The translations under genes and the position numbers were made by a program. This document shows, one piece after another, positions 24,603-33,117 of a stretch of DNA of 64,000 nucleotides (its first letter is position 1; every line of letters starts with the position of its first letter). Source of the DNA: Hyphomicrobium_A sp044507625 (lineage in GTDB: Bacteria > Pseudomonadota > Alphaproteobacteria > Rhizobiales > Hyphomicrobiaceae); assembly GCA_044507625.1 (NCBI GenBank), contig JBIQJE010000004.1, positions 62,001 through 126,000 of the forward strand, read 5' to 3'. The notes under the pieces are model-generated. The model had not been told where the DNA came from. It did not search any database and worked only from the letters and a program-made list of their open reading frames with translations.

Positions 24603-25462
24603 GCCTCAATATTCAGCCAGCAACGCTGCAGCTCGAGGCGCGGCTCCTCGTCGAAGCGCTTTATGAGCATTATCACGTCGACTTTCGCGGCTACTCCCCC
24701 GCGTCGATCACGCGCCAGCTCAAGCGCGCGATGGAGCGGTTCGGCTGTTCCAGTCTCTCCCTCCTGCAGCATCGCGCTCTGCATGATCCGGGTATCGTGC
24801 CGGAGCTCGTTGGCATGCTGACGGTGCAGGTCAGTGACCTGTTTCGCGATCCATCGTTCTTTCGATCCATACGCGAAAACCTCGTCCCGCACCTCAGGAC
24901 CTATCCGTCCATCAAGGTGTGGGTGGCGGGATGCGGCGAGGGCGAGGAGCTTTATTCCTTGTCCATCCTCTTTCACGAGGAGGGGCTGGCACAGAAAACC
25001 ATTTTTTACGCGACCGACATCAACGCGGCCGCATTGCTGAAAGCGGAGGCCGGCGTCTACAGCCTCGAACGCATCCCGCTCTTCACGGAGAACCACCGGC
25101 TCTCGAAGGGGAAGGGTTCGCTCTCCCAATATTACACGGCCGCCTACGGTGGCGCGGTGTTGGACCGAAAGCTTCGCAAGAACGTTGTCTTCTCCGATCA
25201 CAGCCTCGTCTCCGACCAGGTGTTTTCGGAGGTCCATCTCATCTGCTGCCGCAACGTCCTCATCTATTTCGAACGGGATCTGCAAGATCGGGCGATCGGC
25301 ATCTTCGGGGATGCGCTCGTGCGGGGCGGCTTCCTCGGCTTGGGCGCACACGAAACGATCCGCTTCTCGCGGCACGCGGGCTTGTTTCGTGAATTCGATG
25401 CGGCGGAGCGAATTTACCGTCGCGTACACACTGACGAGCAGGGAGTCTCCAATGGCGGTTGA
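24587..25462 (+). CDS. CheR-type protein-glutamate methyltransferase
   Basis: The 291-residue protein has the CheR N-terminal helical domain and a SAM-binding core (KVWVAGCGEGEELYSLSI, FYATDINAAAL, LICCRNVLIYF). A much longer open frame starts at 23501 but overlaps the kinase gene, so the ATG at 24587 is used. No chemoreceptor, cheB or cheW gene is present; in alphaproteobacteria such CheR proteins often accompany sensor kinases in non-chemotaxis modules. It overlaps the next gene by 11 bp. Confidence 0.9.
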   Translation: MDTAVGLNIQPATLQLEARLLVEALYEHYHVDFRGYSPASITRQLKRAMERFGCSSLSLLQHRALHDPGIVPELVGMLTVQVSDLFRDPSFFRSIRENLVPHLRTYPSIKVWVAGCGEGEELYSLSILFHEEGLAQKTIFYATDINAAALLKAEAGVYSLERIPLFTENHRLSKGKGSLSQYYTAAYGGAVLDRKLRKNVVFSDHSLVSDQVFSEVHLICCRNVLIYFERDLQDRAIGIFGDALVRGGFLGLGAHETIRFSRHAGLFREFDAAERIYRRVHTDEQGVSNGG

Positions 25463-27305
25463 GCCCGTGAAATTCCTACTCGTCGACGACGTGGCGGAGA
25501 ATCTGATCGCGCTCGAAGCCCTGCTGCGCCGCGACGGTCTCGAAATCCTCATGGCGCGGTCCGGCAACGAGGCGCTCGAGCTGCTGCTGGTCCATGAATT
25601 CGCCCTGGCGCTGCTCGATGTGCAGCTGCCGGAAATGGATGGGTTCGAGCTTGCCGAATATATGCGCAGCACCGAGCGCACGCGCAGGGTCCCCATCATC
25701 TTTCTGACCGCCGTCGCGACCGACGAACGCCGGCGCTTCATGGGTTATGAATCGGGCGCCGTCGATTACCTCATCAAGCCGATCGATCCGCACGTGCTGC
25801 GCCGGAAGGCAGAGGTGTTCTTCGACCTCGATCAGCAGCGGCGGGAGCTCGTCCGCCAGCGTGACGAAATCCGCGAGAGCGAGGAGCGATTCCGTCGTGC
25901 CGTCATGCTCGCTCCGGCTCCGATGATGGTCTTCGACGAGCAGCAGAACATTCTGACGGTGAATAACGAATGGCAGCGGATCACCGGCTATTCGCCGGAA
26001 GATCTGCGGACGTTGCACGAGTGGGCCGCGTGCGCCCTCGGCGAACGGGCCGATGAGATCGCGGCCTATGTGCGCGAGGTGTTCCGGAATACCGAGCCCT
26101 GCCGCGCCGAATTCGACATCGTGACCAAATCCGGAAACGTGCTCACCTGGGACCTCGTCGCCTCGCCGATCAACCGCGCCTGCGATGGCTGCGGCCTCTA
26201 TCTCTGGGTCGGGCATGACATCACCGCGCGCAAGCAGAGCGAGCGCACGCAGCAACTGCTCATGGGCGAACTCAATCACCGGGTGAAGAATACGCTCGCG
26301 ACCGTGCAGGCCATCGCGCAGCACACGCTGAGACGCAGCGCCGATCCGACGGAGTTCGCTGCGAGCTTCTCCGGACGCATCCAGGCCCTTTCCCGCGCGC
26401 ATTCGATGCTGAGCAATGCGACCTGGAAAGGCGCCGACGTCCTGGAACTCGTGCGGGACCAGATGATCCTCGGTGCCCTCGAGGAGAGCCGGATCAACGT
26501 CTCCGGCCCTCCGGTGCGGCTCGAGCCGCAGCGGGCGCTGCATGTGGCGTTGATGCTCCACGAGCTGGTAACGAATGCCAATAAGTACGGGAGCCTTCGC
26601 GCGCCTGCGGGGCAGGTCGCCATCACGTGGACGCTGCGTAATGGGCAGCTCCTGTTCAGATGGAGCGAAAGCGGCGGCCCGAAGGTGGAAGCGCCGAAGC
26701 AGCACGGTTTCGGAACCACGCTCATTCAGCAGACGGCAAAGGCGGACGGGGGCTATGCGAAGGTCGCCTACGGGGAACGCGGCGTGGAATGGGACATCAT
26801 GCTTCCGTTGCGGGCCGGTCCACGTGCGGTCACGTCGGATGAGAAGCCCGCTGCGCGGCTGCCCGAGGCGCAAACGTCTTCGGCCCTCGCGGGCAAGTCC
26901 ATCCTCGTCATCGAGGACGAGCCGCTGGTCGCGCTGGATCTCGTGACGACACTGGAGCAGGCCGGTGCTCTCGTTGCCGGGCCCGCCGGCACGGCGCTCG
27001 AAGCCATCAACATCATCGACGGCATCCATCTCGACGGCGTATTGCTCGACGGCAACCTGCACGGCCAGCGCGCCGATGCGGTCGCCGAGATGCTGGTGCA
27101 GAAGGGCGTTCCGTTTGCATTTGTCACCGGGTACGGGCGCGCCAGTTTGCCCAACGGCTTTGGCGACATTCCCATTCTCGGCAAGCCGTTCACGGAAAGC
27201 CAGCTTCTGCGGATCGCCTTAGGTCTGGTGTCGTCGAAGTCGAACGGCATGCCAGCCCTCACGCCCGGCGACAACGTCATTTCGGGCGGTTCGCCGCCGT
27301 CTTAG
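25452..27305 (+). CDS. REC-PAS-HWE histidine kinase-REC protein
   Basis: The 617-residue soluble protein has an N-terminal receiver (FLLVDDVAENL, LLDVQLPEMDG, YLIKPID), a PAS domain (about residues 145-265, ending VGHDITARKQ), an HWE-family kinase core with the phospho-acceptor in GELNHRVKNTLATVQA and the W-x-E signature in FRWSESGGP, and a second receiver at the C-terminus (VIEDEPLVALDL, LLDGNLHG). HWE kinases are typical of Hyphomicrobiales. It would be the cytoplasmic relay partner of the upstream hybrid kinase and CheR. Confidence 0.92.
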   Translation: MAVEPVKFLLVDDVAENLIALEALLRRDGLEILMARSGNEALELLLVHEFALALLDVQLPEMDGFELAEYMRSTERTRRVPIIFLTAVATDERRRFMGYESGAVDYLIKPIDPHVLRRKAEVFFDLDQQRRELVRQRDEIRESEERFRRAVMLAPAPMMVFDEQQNILTVNNEWQRITGYSPEDLRTLHEWAACALGERADEIAAYVREVFRNTEPCRAEFDIVTKSGNVLTWDLVASPINRACDGCGLYLWVGHDITARKQSERTQQLLMGELNHRVKNTLATVQAIAQHTLRRSADPTEFAASFSGRIQALSRAHSMLSNATWKGADVLELVRDQMILGALEESRINVSGPPVRLEPQRALHVALMLHELVTNANKYGSLRAPAGQVAITWTLRNGQLLFRWSESGGPKVEAPKQHGFGTTLIQQTAKADGGYAKVAYGERGVEWDIMLPLRAGPRAVTSDEKPAARLPEAQTSSALAGKSILVIEDEPLVALDLVTTLEQAGALVAGPAGTALEAINIIDGIHLDGVLLDGNLHGQRADAVAEMLVQKGVPFAFVTGYGRASLPNGFGDIPILGKPFTESQLLRIALGLVSSKSNGMPALTPGDNVISGGSPPS

Positions 27306-27378
27306 CCGTTTGTCTTTGCTGTCGAGTGCGCTGTATTCGCCATTGGCCAGCGGCCAAGGTGACGCGTATGTTTCGCGT

Positions 27379-28446
27379 ATGCGCAAAATCATCCACATCG
27401 ACATGGACGCCTTCTACGCGTCCATCGAGCAGCGGGATAACCACGCGCTCCGCGGCAAGGCCGTGGCGGTGGGTTACGCGGCTAAGCGCGGCGTCGTCGT
27501 GGCGGCGAGCTACGAGGCGCGCAGGTTCGGCGTGAGGTCGGCCATGCCCTCGGCCATCGCGCAGCGCAACTGTCCGGAGCTCATATTCGTGCCGCCGCGG
27601 TTCGAGGTCTACCGCGCGGTGTCGAATGAGATTCAAGCGATCTTTCGCGCGTATACCCCGCTGGTCGAACCTCTGTCGCTGGACGAGGCGTATCTTGATG
27701 TTACCGATAACCTGAAAGGGGTCGCGCTGGCCTCGGACGTGGCGCTGCAGATCCGGGCCTGCATCCATGGGCAGACCGGTCTCACGGCATCGGCGGGTGT
27801 GTCCTACAACAAATTCCTGGCGAAGCTTGCCTCCGACCAGAACAAGCCGAACGGCCAGTTCGTCGTCACGCCGGGTATGGGCGCCCGGTTCGTCGAAGGC
27901 CTGCCGATCGAGCGGTTCCACGGCGTCGGGCCGAAGACGGCCGAGAAGATGAAGGCGCTCGGCATCCATACGGGCGCGGATCTTCGTGCGTGCTCGTTGC
28001 CCTTTCTCGAGGCGCACTTCGGACGGTCGGCGGGCTGGTACTACGGGATTGCGCGCGGGGAGGATGACCGGCAAGTGGAGCCCAACCGTGTCCGCAAATC
28101 GTCGGGCAGCGAGACCACATTCGACGTCGATCTTTTCGAACCGCAAGCCATCGAGGCTGGGGTTGTCGAAATGGCCGACGAGGTGTGGGGCTGGTGTACG
28201 AAGCACCGAAGTTTCGGACACACGGTGAGCGTGAAGGTGAAATTTGCGTCGTTCCGGGTGATCACGCGCAGCAAAACGCTGCCGAGACCGGTGAGGTCGC
28301 AGGCGGCACTGCGGGAGATGAGCGTGGCGCTGGTACGCACGGCTTATCCCATGCCGGAAGGCGTGAGGCTTCTCGGGGTGATCGTCTCCAACCTCATCGA
28401 GGGAAACGATGCAGTGCGCCAGCTGGAGTTAGGCCTGACAACATGA
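27379..28446 (+). CDS. dinB: DNA polymerase IV (Y family)
   Basis: The 355-residue translesion polymerase has the catalytic IHIDMDAFYASIE at the N-terminus, YEARRFGVRSAMP, SLDEAYLDVT carrying the second metal-binding pair, and a helix-hairpin-helix HGVGPKTAEKM. The C-terminus ends with RQLELGLTT, a beta-clamp-binding motif of the QLxLF type. The frame is open to 27310, but the ATG at 27379 gives the standard N-terminus. No LexA box was recognised in the 73 bp before it. Confidence 0.95.
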   Translation: MRKIIHIDMDAFYASIEQRDNHALRGKAVAVGYAAKRGVVVAASYEARRFGVRSAMPSAIAQRNCPELIFVPPRFEVYRAVSNEIQAIFRAYTPLVEPLSLDEAYLDVTDNLKGVALASDVALQIRACIHGQTGLTASAGVSYNKFLAKLASDQNKPNGQFVVTPGMGARFVEGLPIERFHGVGPKTAEKMKALGIHTGADLRACSLPFLEAHFGRSAGWYYGIARGEDDRQVEPNRVRKSSGSETTFDVDLFEPQAIEAGVVEMADEVWGWCTKHRSFGHTVSVKVKFASFRVITRSKTLPRPVRSQAALREMSVALVRTAYPMPEGVRLLGVIVSNLIEGNDAVRQLELGLTT

Positions 28447-28800
28447 ATCGCCAAGCGCGAGAGGACCGCATTGCAACGATCCGCGCGCAACGATCTGGAG
28501 CTTCGCGCAGCGTTCGCGCGTCATCGCATGAATTTGCTCGCGCTGTTCTCTTGTGGGCTTCGAAGCCGGGTGGTGTCTCGCGGTTGCCGGCGCGAGGTTA
28601 ACCGTGCGCCGCCGCGACGGACATCCGCCGATCTTGTCAGCAGCGGGCGAAGGGATTGAACACGCTTACGATGAAACTGATCGCACAATGGGCTGCAGCG
28701 GTTGAAGTTGCCGAAAGCATGTTTCGGCGCGAACCCCGCGGCCGGGAACTTCCGGCAAAACCCCCTGTTCTTGGTCTATCGAATGGCAGGAGGAACCACC
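28447..28800. other. Intergenic region
   Basis: The 354 bp between dinB and the small secreted protein contain only short frames with implausible composition (Arg-rich). No RNA gene or clear terminator was recognised. Confidence 0.55.
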
Positions 28801-29052
28801 ATGAAAGCGATCCTATTGACCCTCACGGCGTGTTTGCTCTCCACGGCAGCTCTCGCCGATCAAAAGCCATCCAATGAAGAGGCGGCTAAGATAAAGGATG
28901 CCGTTGCCGCGTGGGGATGCCAGGGCGGCACGTTCGAAAAGGAAACGGAAGGCACGGGCGTTCTCGAGGCGGAGGACGTCAAGTGCAAGGACGGCAACTA
29001 CGATTTCCGGCTGACGGGCGACTACAAGGTGTTCGCCATCACGATGGACTGA
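28801..29052 (+). CDS. Small secreted protein, PepSY-like
   Basis: The 83-residue protein has a clear signal peptide (MKAILLTLTACLLSTAALA) and a mature part of about 64 residues with two cysteines (WGCQGG and DVKCKDG) that may form a disulfide. The ending KDGNYDFRLTGDYKVFAITMD resembles a single PepSY-type repeat. The ATG at 28801 has a perfect AGGAGG upstream. Function unknown; probably periplasmic. Confidence 0.75.
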   Translation: MKAILLTLTACLLSTAALADQKPSNEEAAKIKDAVAAWGCQGGTFEKETEGTGVLEAEDVKCKDGNYDFRLTGDYKVFAITMD

Positions 29053-29288
29053 CGGCGGCGGAACGGCGGGATGACCGGCGAGCAGACCGGTTGAGTGTTC
29101 GCGCGCCGCCGGCGTTTGCGGCGGGCCCCCGAGCCGGGGTGCGTAGTCCGGGTGTGCGGACGGTTGGTTGGCGACGGTCAGCATAGACCGCCGTTCCCGC
29201 ACGCCCACGCTGCCGCGGACCGCCGCGATCAACTGGCCGGCGGAACATCGCGCCTCACCGTCCGTTCTCCGTTTCCGGGAGCCGTTTG

Positions 29289-29528
29289 ATGCCCATGTTC
29301 CAACCGATTATCGAGTTCCAAGCCCTCCGAGCGATCCTCGAGACGGCGGCCGTCGGCTTCGTTGGCGCTGTGGCGGCAGCTTACCTGTCCCCTGGAACCG
29401 CAGCGATTCTTCAGGGTCAGGAAGATCCGCTCATCTCGATCCTCGCATATGGATTTTGCGGCGCCCAGATCGGCGCCGCAATCTCGGTCATCGTTCTGAC
29501 GGGCATTCCCACCCCATCCCACCGGTGA
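29289..29528 (+). CDS. Small membrane protein, hypothetical
   Basis: The 79-residue frame encodes two hydrophobic helices (VGFVGAVAAAYL and ILAYGFCGAQIGAAISVIVL) separated by an acidic loop. A GGGAG ribosome-binding sequence lies 7 bp before the ATG. No family recognised. The helix composition resembles short membrane segments of phage or transport proteins; confidence that it is a gene is moderate. Confidence 0.5.
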   Translation: MPMFQPIIEFQALRAILETAAVGFVGAVAAAYLSPGTAAILQGQEDPLISILAYGFCGAQIGAAISVIVLTGIPTPSHR

Positions 29529-29801
29529 CAGGACTGCAGAAAGGATGTGCAGCGGTGCTCCGCGTGCCGGCGCCGCACCGCCAATGCCGCGTTGCCTGGG
29601 CCCCGCGGCGCGGGATGCGGATTGACGCCGTTCATTCGTGGACGTAAATATCGTAGCACGATATAAAAACATCGCTTGGTTCGTGTAAGGCGAGGGGTGA
29701 TGGCGCGCCGGCCTCGCAAACGCCCGGCCCTGAGTCGGTCATCTCCGTCTGCCGCGCCGCCAACCCGATCGCGTTCCGATCCTTTTCCGCCGAGCCGCGC
29801 C

Positions 29802-31532
29802 ATGTCTCACCACGATATTCCCGACCGCAGTCACGACATTTCCCAGCCGCTGGAAAATCTCAGCTCCGACGAGACGCTGAAGGCCGGCAGCGACCAGTTG
29901 CGCGGAAAGATCCATGAGGGTCTGCGGCAGCACGTGACGGGCGCCGTTCCTGGCACCGGTCCGAAGCTGATGAAATTCCACGGCATCTATCAGCAGGATG
30001 ACCGGGATGTGCGCGGCGAGCGTGCGCGCAAGAAGATGGAGCCTGCCTATTCCTTCATGGTGCGGGTGCGCTTGCCGGGCGGCGTTTGCACTCCCTCGCA
30101 GTGGCTCAAGCTGGACGAGCTGGTCCGCGCCTATGGCGGGAACACGTTGCGGATGACGACGCGGCAGACATTCCAGTTCCACCGTATCCTGAAGCAGAAC
30201 CTGCAGCGGACGCTGTGCGGCCTGCGGGAGGTTCTGCTCGATACCCGTGCGGCCTGCGGCGATGATTCCCGCGGCGTGATGTGCTCGGTCACACCGCAGT
30301 TCTCGAAGCTGCATGCGGAGCTTTCCGCGCTGGCAAAGCGCGCCAGCGATCACGCCATCCCCAAGACCGGCGCCTATAAGGAAATCTGGTACGAGGACGA
30401 GCGCGAGCCCCGGGAAGGACCCGAGGAGCCGTTCTACGGCACAACATACATGCCGCGTAAGTTCAAGATCGGGTTCGTCATTCCGCCCATCAACGACATC
30501 GACATCTACGCGCAGGATCTCGGTTTCATCGCGATCGCGGAGGACGGCAAGCTCAAGGGCTTCAATGTGGTGATCGGCGGCGGACTCGGCCGCACCGACA
30601 AGGTGCCCCACACCTATCCGCGTCTTGCCTCGCTGATCGGCTTCGTCTCGAACGATCAGGTCTTCGGCACCATCGATGCGGTCATGGCCGTGCAGCGGGA
30701 CTTCGGCAACCGCGCCGACCGCTCGCGCGCCCGCTTCAAGTATACGATCGACGACAAGGGTCTGGATTGGATCAAGGCCGAGATCGAGGCGCGCGCAGGG
30801 TTTCGATTGCAGCCCGCGCAACCCTATCGCTTCACGTCGAACGGTGACGCGATCGGCTGGTCGAAGGGCGAAAACGGCCTGTGGTATTGCACGCTCTTCA
30901 TCGAAAACGGGCGCATCATCAACACGCCGGAGCGGGCGATGATGGACGGCCTGCGCGAGCTTGCGCGCGTGCACACCGGGATGTTCCGCCTCACGCCCAA
31001 CCAGAACCTGATGATTGCGGACGTGACGCCCGCGCGCCGGCGCACCATCATGAAGCTGATGCGCGAATATGGGCTCGATACGCTGCACGGCGGGAGCGGA
31101 CTGCGGCTCAATTCCATGGCGTGCGTAGCGCTGCCGACGTGCGGGCTGGCCATGGCGGAGAGCGAGCGCTACCTGCCGCAGCTTGTCACGAAGATCGAGG
31201 GGATTCTCGCCGCGCACGGGATCGCCGGGGAGCCGATCACGATCCGCATGACCGGATGCCCCAACGGCTGCGCGCGTCCCTATATCGCCGAGATCGGTCT
31301 CACCGGGCGCGGACCTGGGAAGTATAATCTTTTCCTCGGCGGCGGCTTCCACGGCGAGCGCCTCAACAAGATGTACCTCGAGGACGCCGACGAAGGGCAA
31401 ATTCTCTCCGCGCTCGACAACGTGCTCGGCCACTATGCCCGCGAGCGCCAGGAGGCCGAGCACTTCGGCGACTTCGCCATTCGCGCGGGCTACGTCGCCG
31501 AGGTGAAGGAAGGCCGCTTCTTCAACGACTGA
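29802..31532 (+). CDS. cysI: Assimilatory sulfite reductase, hemoprotein subunit
   Basis: The 576-residue enzyme reduces sulfite to sulfide. It has the duplicated nitrite/sulfite reductase half-domains and the C-terminal siroheme/[4Fe-4S] cysteines in CVALPTCGLAMAE and TGCPNGCARPY. The first-half motif MRMTTRQTFQFH is typical of CysI. The frame is open to 29676, but the ATG at 29802 gives the standard start. No cysJ flavoprotein gene is next to it, so electrons come from elsewhere (ferredoxin or a distant CysJ). It supplies the sulfide used by CysK at 18843-19850. Confidence 0.94.
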   Translation: MSHHDIPDRSHDISQPLENLSSDETLKAGSDQLRGKIHEGLRQHVTGAVPGTGPKLMKFHGIYQQDDRDVRGERARKKMEPAYSFMVRVRLPGGVCTPSQWLKLDELVRAYGGNTLRMTTRQTFQFHRILKQNLQRTLCGLREVLLDTRAACGDDSRGVMCSVTPQFSKLHAELSALAKRASDHAIPKTGAYKEIWYEDEREPREGPEEPFYGTTYMPRKFKIGFVIPPINDIDIYAQDLGFIAIAEDGKLKGFNVVIGGGLGRTDKVPHTYPRLASLIGFVSNDQVFGTIDAVMAVQRDFGNRADRSRARFKYTIDDKGLDWIKAEIEARAGFRLQPAQPYRFTSNGDAIGWSKGENGLWYCTLFIENGRIINTPERAMMDGLRELARVHTGMFRLTPNQNLMIADVTPARRRTIMKLMREYGLDTLHGGSGLRLNSMACVALPTCGLAMAESERYLPQLVTKIEGILAAHGIAGEPITIRMTGCPNGCARPYIAEIGLTGRGPGKYNLFLGGGFHGERLNKMYLEDADEGQILSALDNVLGHYARERQEAEHFGDFAIRAGYVAEVKEGRFFND

Positions 31533-31575
31533 GCCTGCTTTTCGCCCATGACGTCTTTGACCGCGCGGGGCGGGC

Positions 31576-33042
31576 CTACGCCACGCGGCGTTTCAGAACG
31601 CGGTAGCCGACGACGATGCCCGAGACGGATACGACAAGCCCGGCCATCGACAGCAGCCAGACGATGATGTCGCGGGCGGGCTGGTTGCGCAGGAGCACCG
31701 GCAGATCGTAGTCGTGCACGAAGTTGAACATCCAGCGGTAGGTGCGCGCGCTGCGGTTGCTGGAGCCGGCAATGGCGCCGGTCGCAGGATCGAGGAACAG
31801 CCACGTCGCGGAAGGATCGTGGAACCGCACTTTCACCACGGGCAGCGGCCGCCTGTTGTGGTGTGAGTACCAGTAGACGTCTTCATCGGACAGGCGCTTG
31901 ACATCGACGACCTTGGCCGCGGGGTAGGCGGCGCGCGCAGCGTCCGCCAGCACCGTATCGGGGATTTCGACCGCCCGGCCCGACTGCGGATCGGCAAGCT
32001 GCACGCGGGTAGCGTCGCGTGCGAGGATGTAAGGCTTTCCTCCAACCCACACGAAAGAGACGTCGGTGGCTTTTCCTCCGGCAGCTTCTGCAATTGCAGA
32101 CCGTGTGATCCGGTAGGGCGTGTCTGCGCTCCATCCGGCATAGGCTATGCGTTGCGCCTCGGAAACCGGCGTACGCGCAAAGAGCTGGAACGGATTGACG
32201 GAGAGCCAGCCGCTCGCGATCCATGCCGTGAGGAACACGCCGCCGACGAGGCCGCCAACGTGGTGCCATTTCATCCAGCCTCGGTAGGGCGTCACGCGCC
32301 CGCGCGAATAGGGGCGCCGCACGCGCAGGCGCAGAACGCCGATCCAGAGCCCGGTGATAGCGCCGATGGTGAGCGGCCCCGACAGCCACATCACCGACTG
32401 GCGCCAAAGCTCCTGATCCCGGCGGATGGGCGAGAAATAGATCCAATGGGGAATGGCGCCCAGCCAGTTCCAGAAGCGTTCGCTGCGGGTGGCGTTCTGC
32501 ACGATCTCGCCGGTCGTCGAAGCGACGTAAACGTCGGTGCCGAGGCCGTCATCGAGCGAGAACTTGTAGAGCGGGCGGAAGGGATCGTAGCGGCGGGTAA
32601 CGGTCCACTGGTCGTAGTCGATCGTCTCGGCGTGGGTTGCGGCGGCGTTGGGAAACACCGTTTCGAGGTGACGCTGCGCCTCGTCGCGGGTGACGTTCTC
32701 GAGGCGCGCCCCGGTCGCCGCGGAAACGACGGCGCGGTCTTTGCCGGACACCGCGCGATAGACCGGCTCGGGACCCAGCATCTCGAGGCGGAAGGTACTC
32801 GGGAAGCTGCGCATACCCGCAACCGCGATAGCCTCGTCGGGCGTGATGCGCACGCGTTCGACCGCCACCGCCGGTAAATTCGCCACGCGTTCCTCGTCCT
32901 TCCACGAAGGGTAGGGCACGTAGAGCATGACGAGGCCGGAGATGAACCACATCACGCACAGCAGACACGTGATAATGCCGAGCCAGCGGTGGAACCAGTA
33001 GAGCCACTGCTTGGCGCTGCGTGTTAGCGCTTTGAGCTTCAT
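31576..33042 (-). CDS. PepSY-associated inner-membrane protein
   Basis: The 488-residue protein has an N-terminal helix (WFHRWLGIITCLLCVMWFISGLVMLYV) with the HRW(L)G motif, a periplasmic PepSY-type region, central helices with WMKWHHVGGLVGGVFLTAWIASGWLSVNP, a second PepSY region and a C-terminal helix. Conserved histidines in the helices suggest heme or metal handling. Members of this family sit beside TonB-dependent receptors and may act in reductive release of the ligand. Here it follows the receptor gene by 75 bp on the same strand, so it is probably under the same cobalamin riboswitch. Confidence 0.85.
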   Translation of the reverse strand: MKLKALTRSAKQWLYWFHRWLGIITCLLCVMWFISGLVMLYVPYPSWKDEERVANLPAVAVERVRITPDEAIAVAGMRSFPSTFRLEMLGPEPVYRAVSGKDRAVVSAATGARLENVTRDEAQRHLETVFPNAAATHAETIDYDQWTVTRRYDPFRPLYKFSLDDGLGTDVYVASTTGEIVQNATRSERFWNWLGAIPHWIYFSPIRRDQELWRQSVMWLSGPLTIGAITGLWIGVLRLRVRRPYSRGRVTPYRGWMKWHHVGGLVGGVFLTAWIASGWLSVNPFQLFARTPVSEAQRIAYAGWSADTPYRITRSAIAEAAGGKATDVSFVWVGGKPYILARDATRVQLADPQSGRAVEIPDTVLADAARAAYPAAKVVDVKRLSDEDVYWYSHHNRRPLPVVKVRFHDPSATWLFLDPATGAIAGSSNRSARTYRWMFNFVHDYDLPVLLRNQPARDIIVWLLSMAGLVVSVSGIVVGYRVLKRRVA

Positions 33043-33117
33043 TGACGGGATCTATTTCCAACGGCAAGCGGCGCAGCCGGGGCGGACTGGCTTGCAGTCC
33101 GCCCCGCACGCATCCGC

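Noticed and set aside
29739..31463. 574-residue open frame on the - strand opposite cysI
   Set aside because: Antisense to a sulfite reductase gene with intact cofactor-binding cysteines; no recognisable domain.
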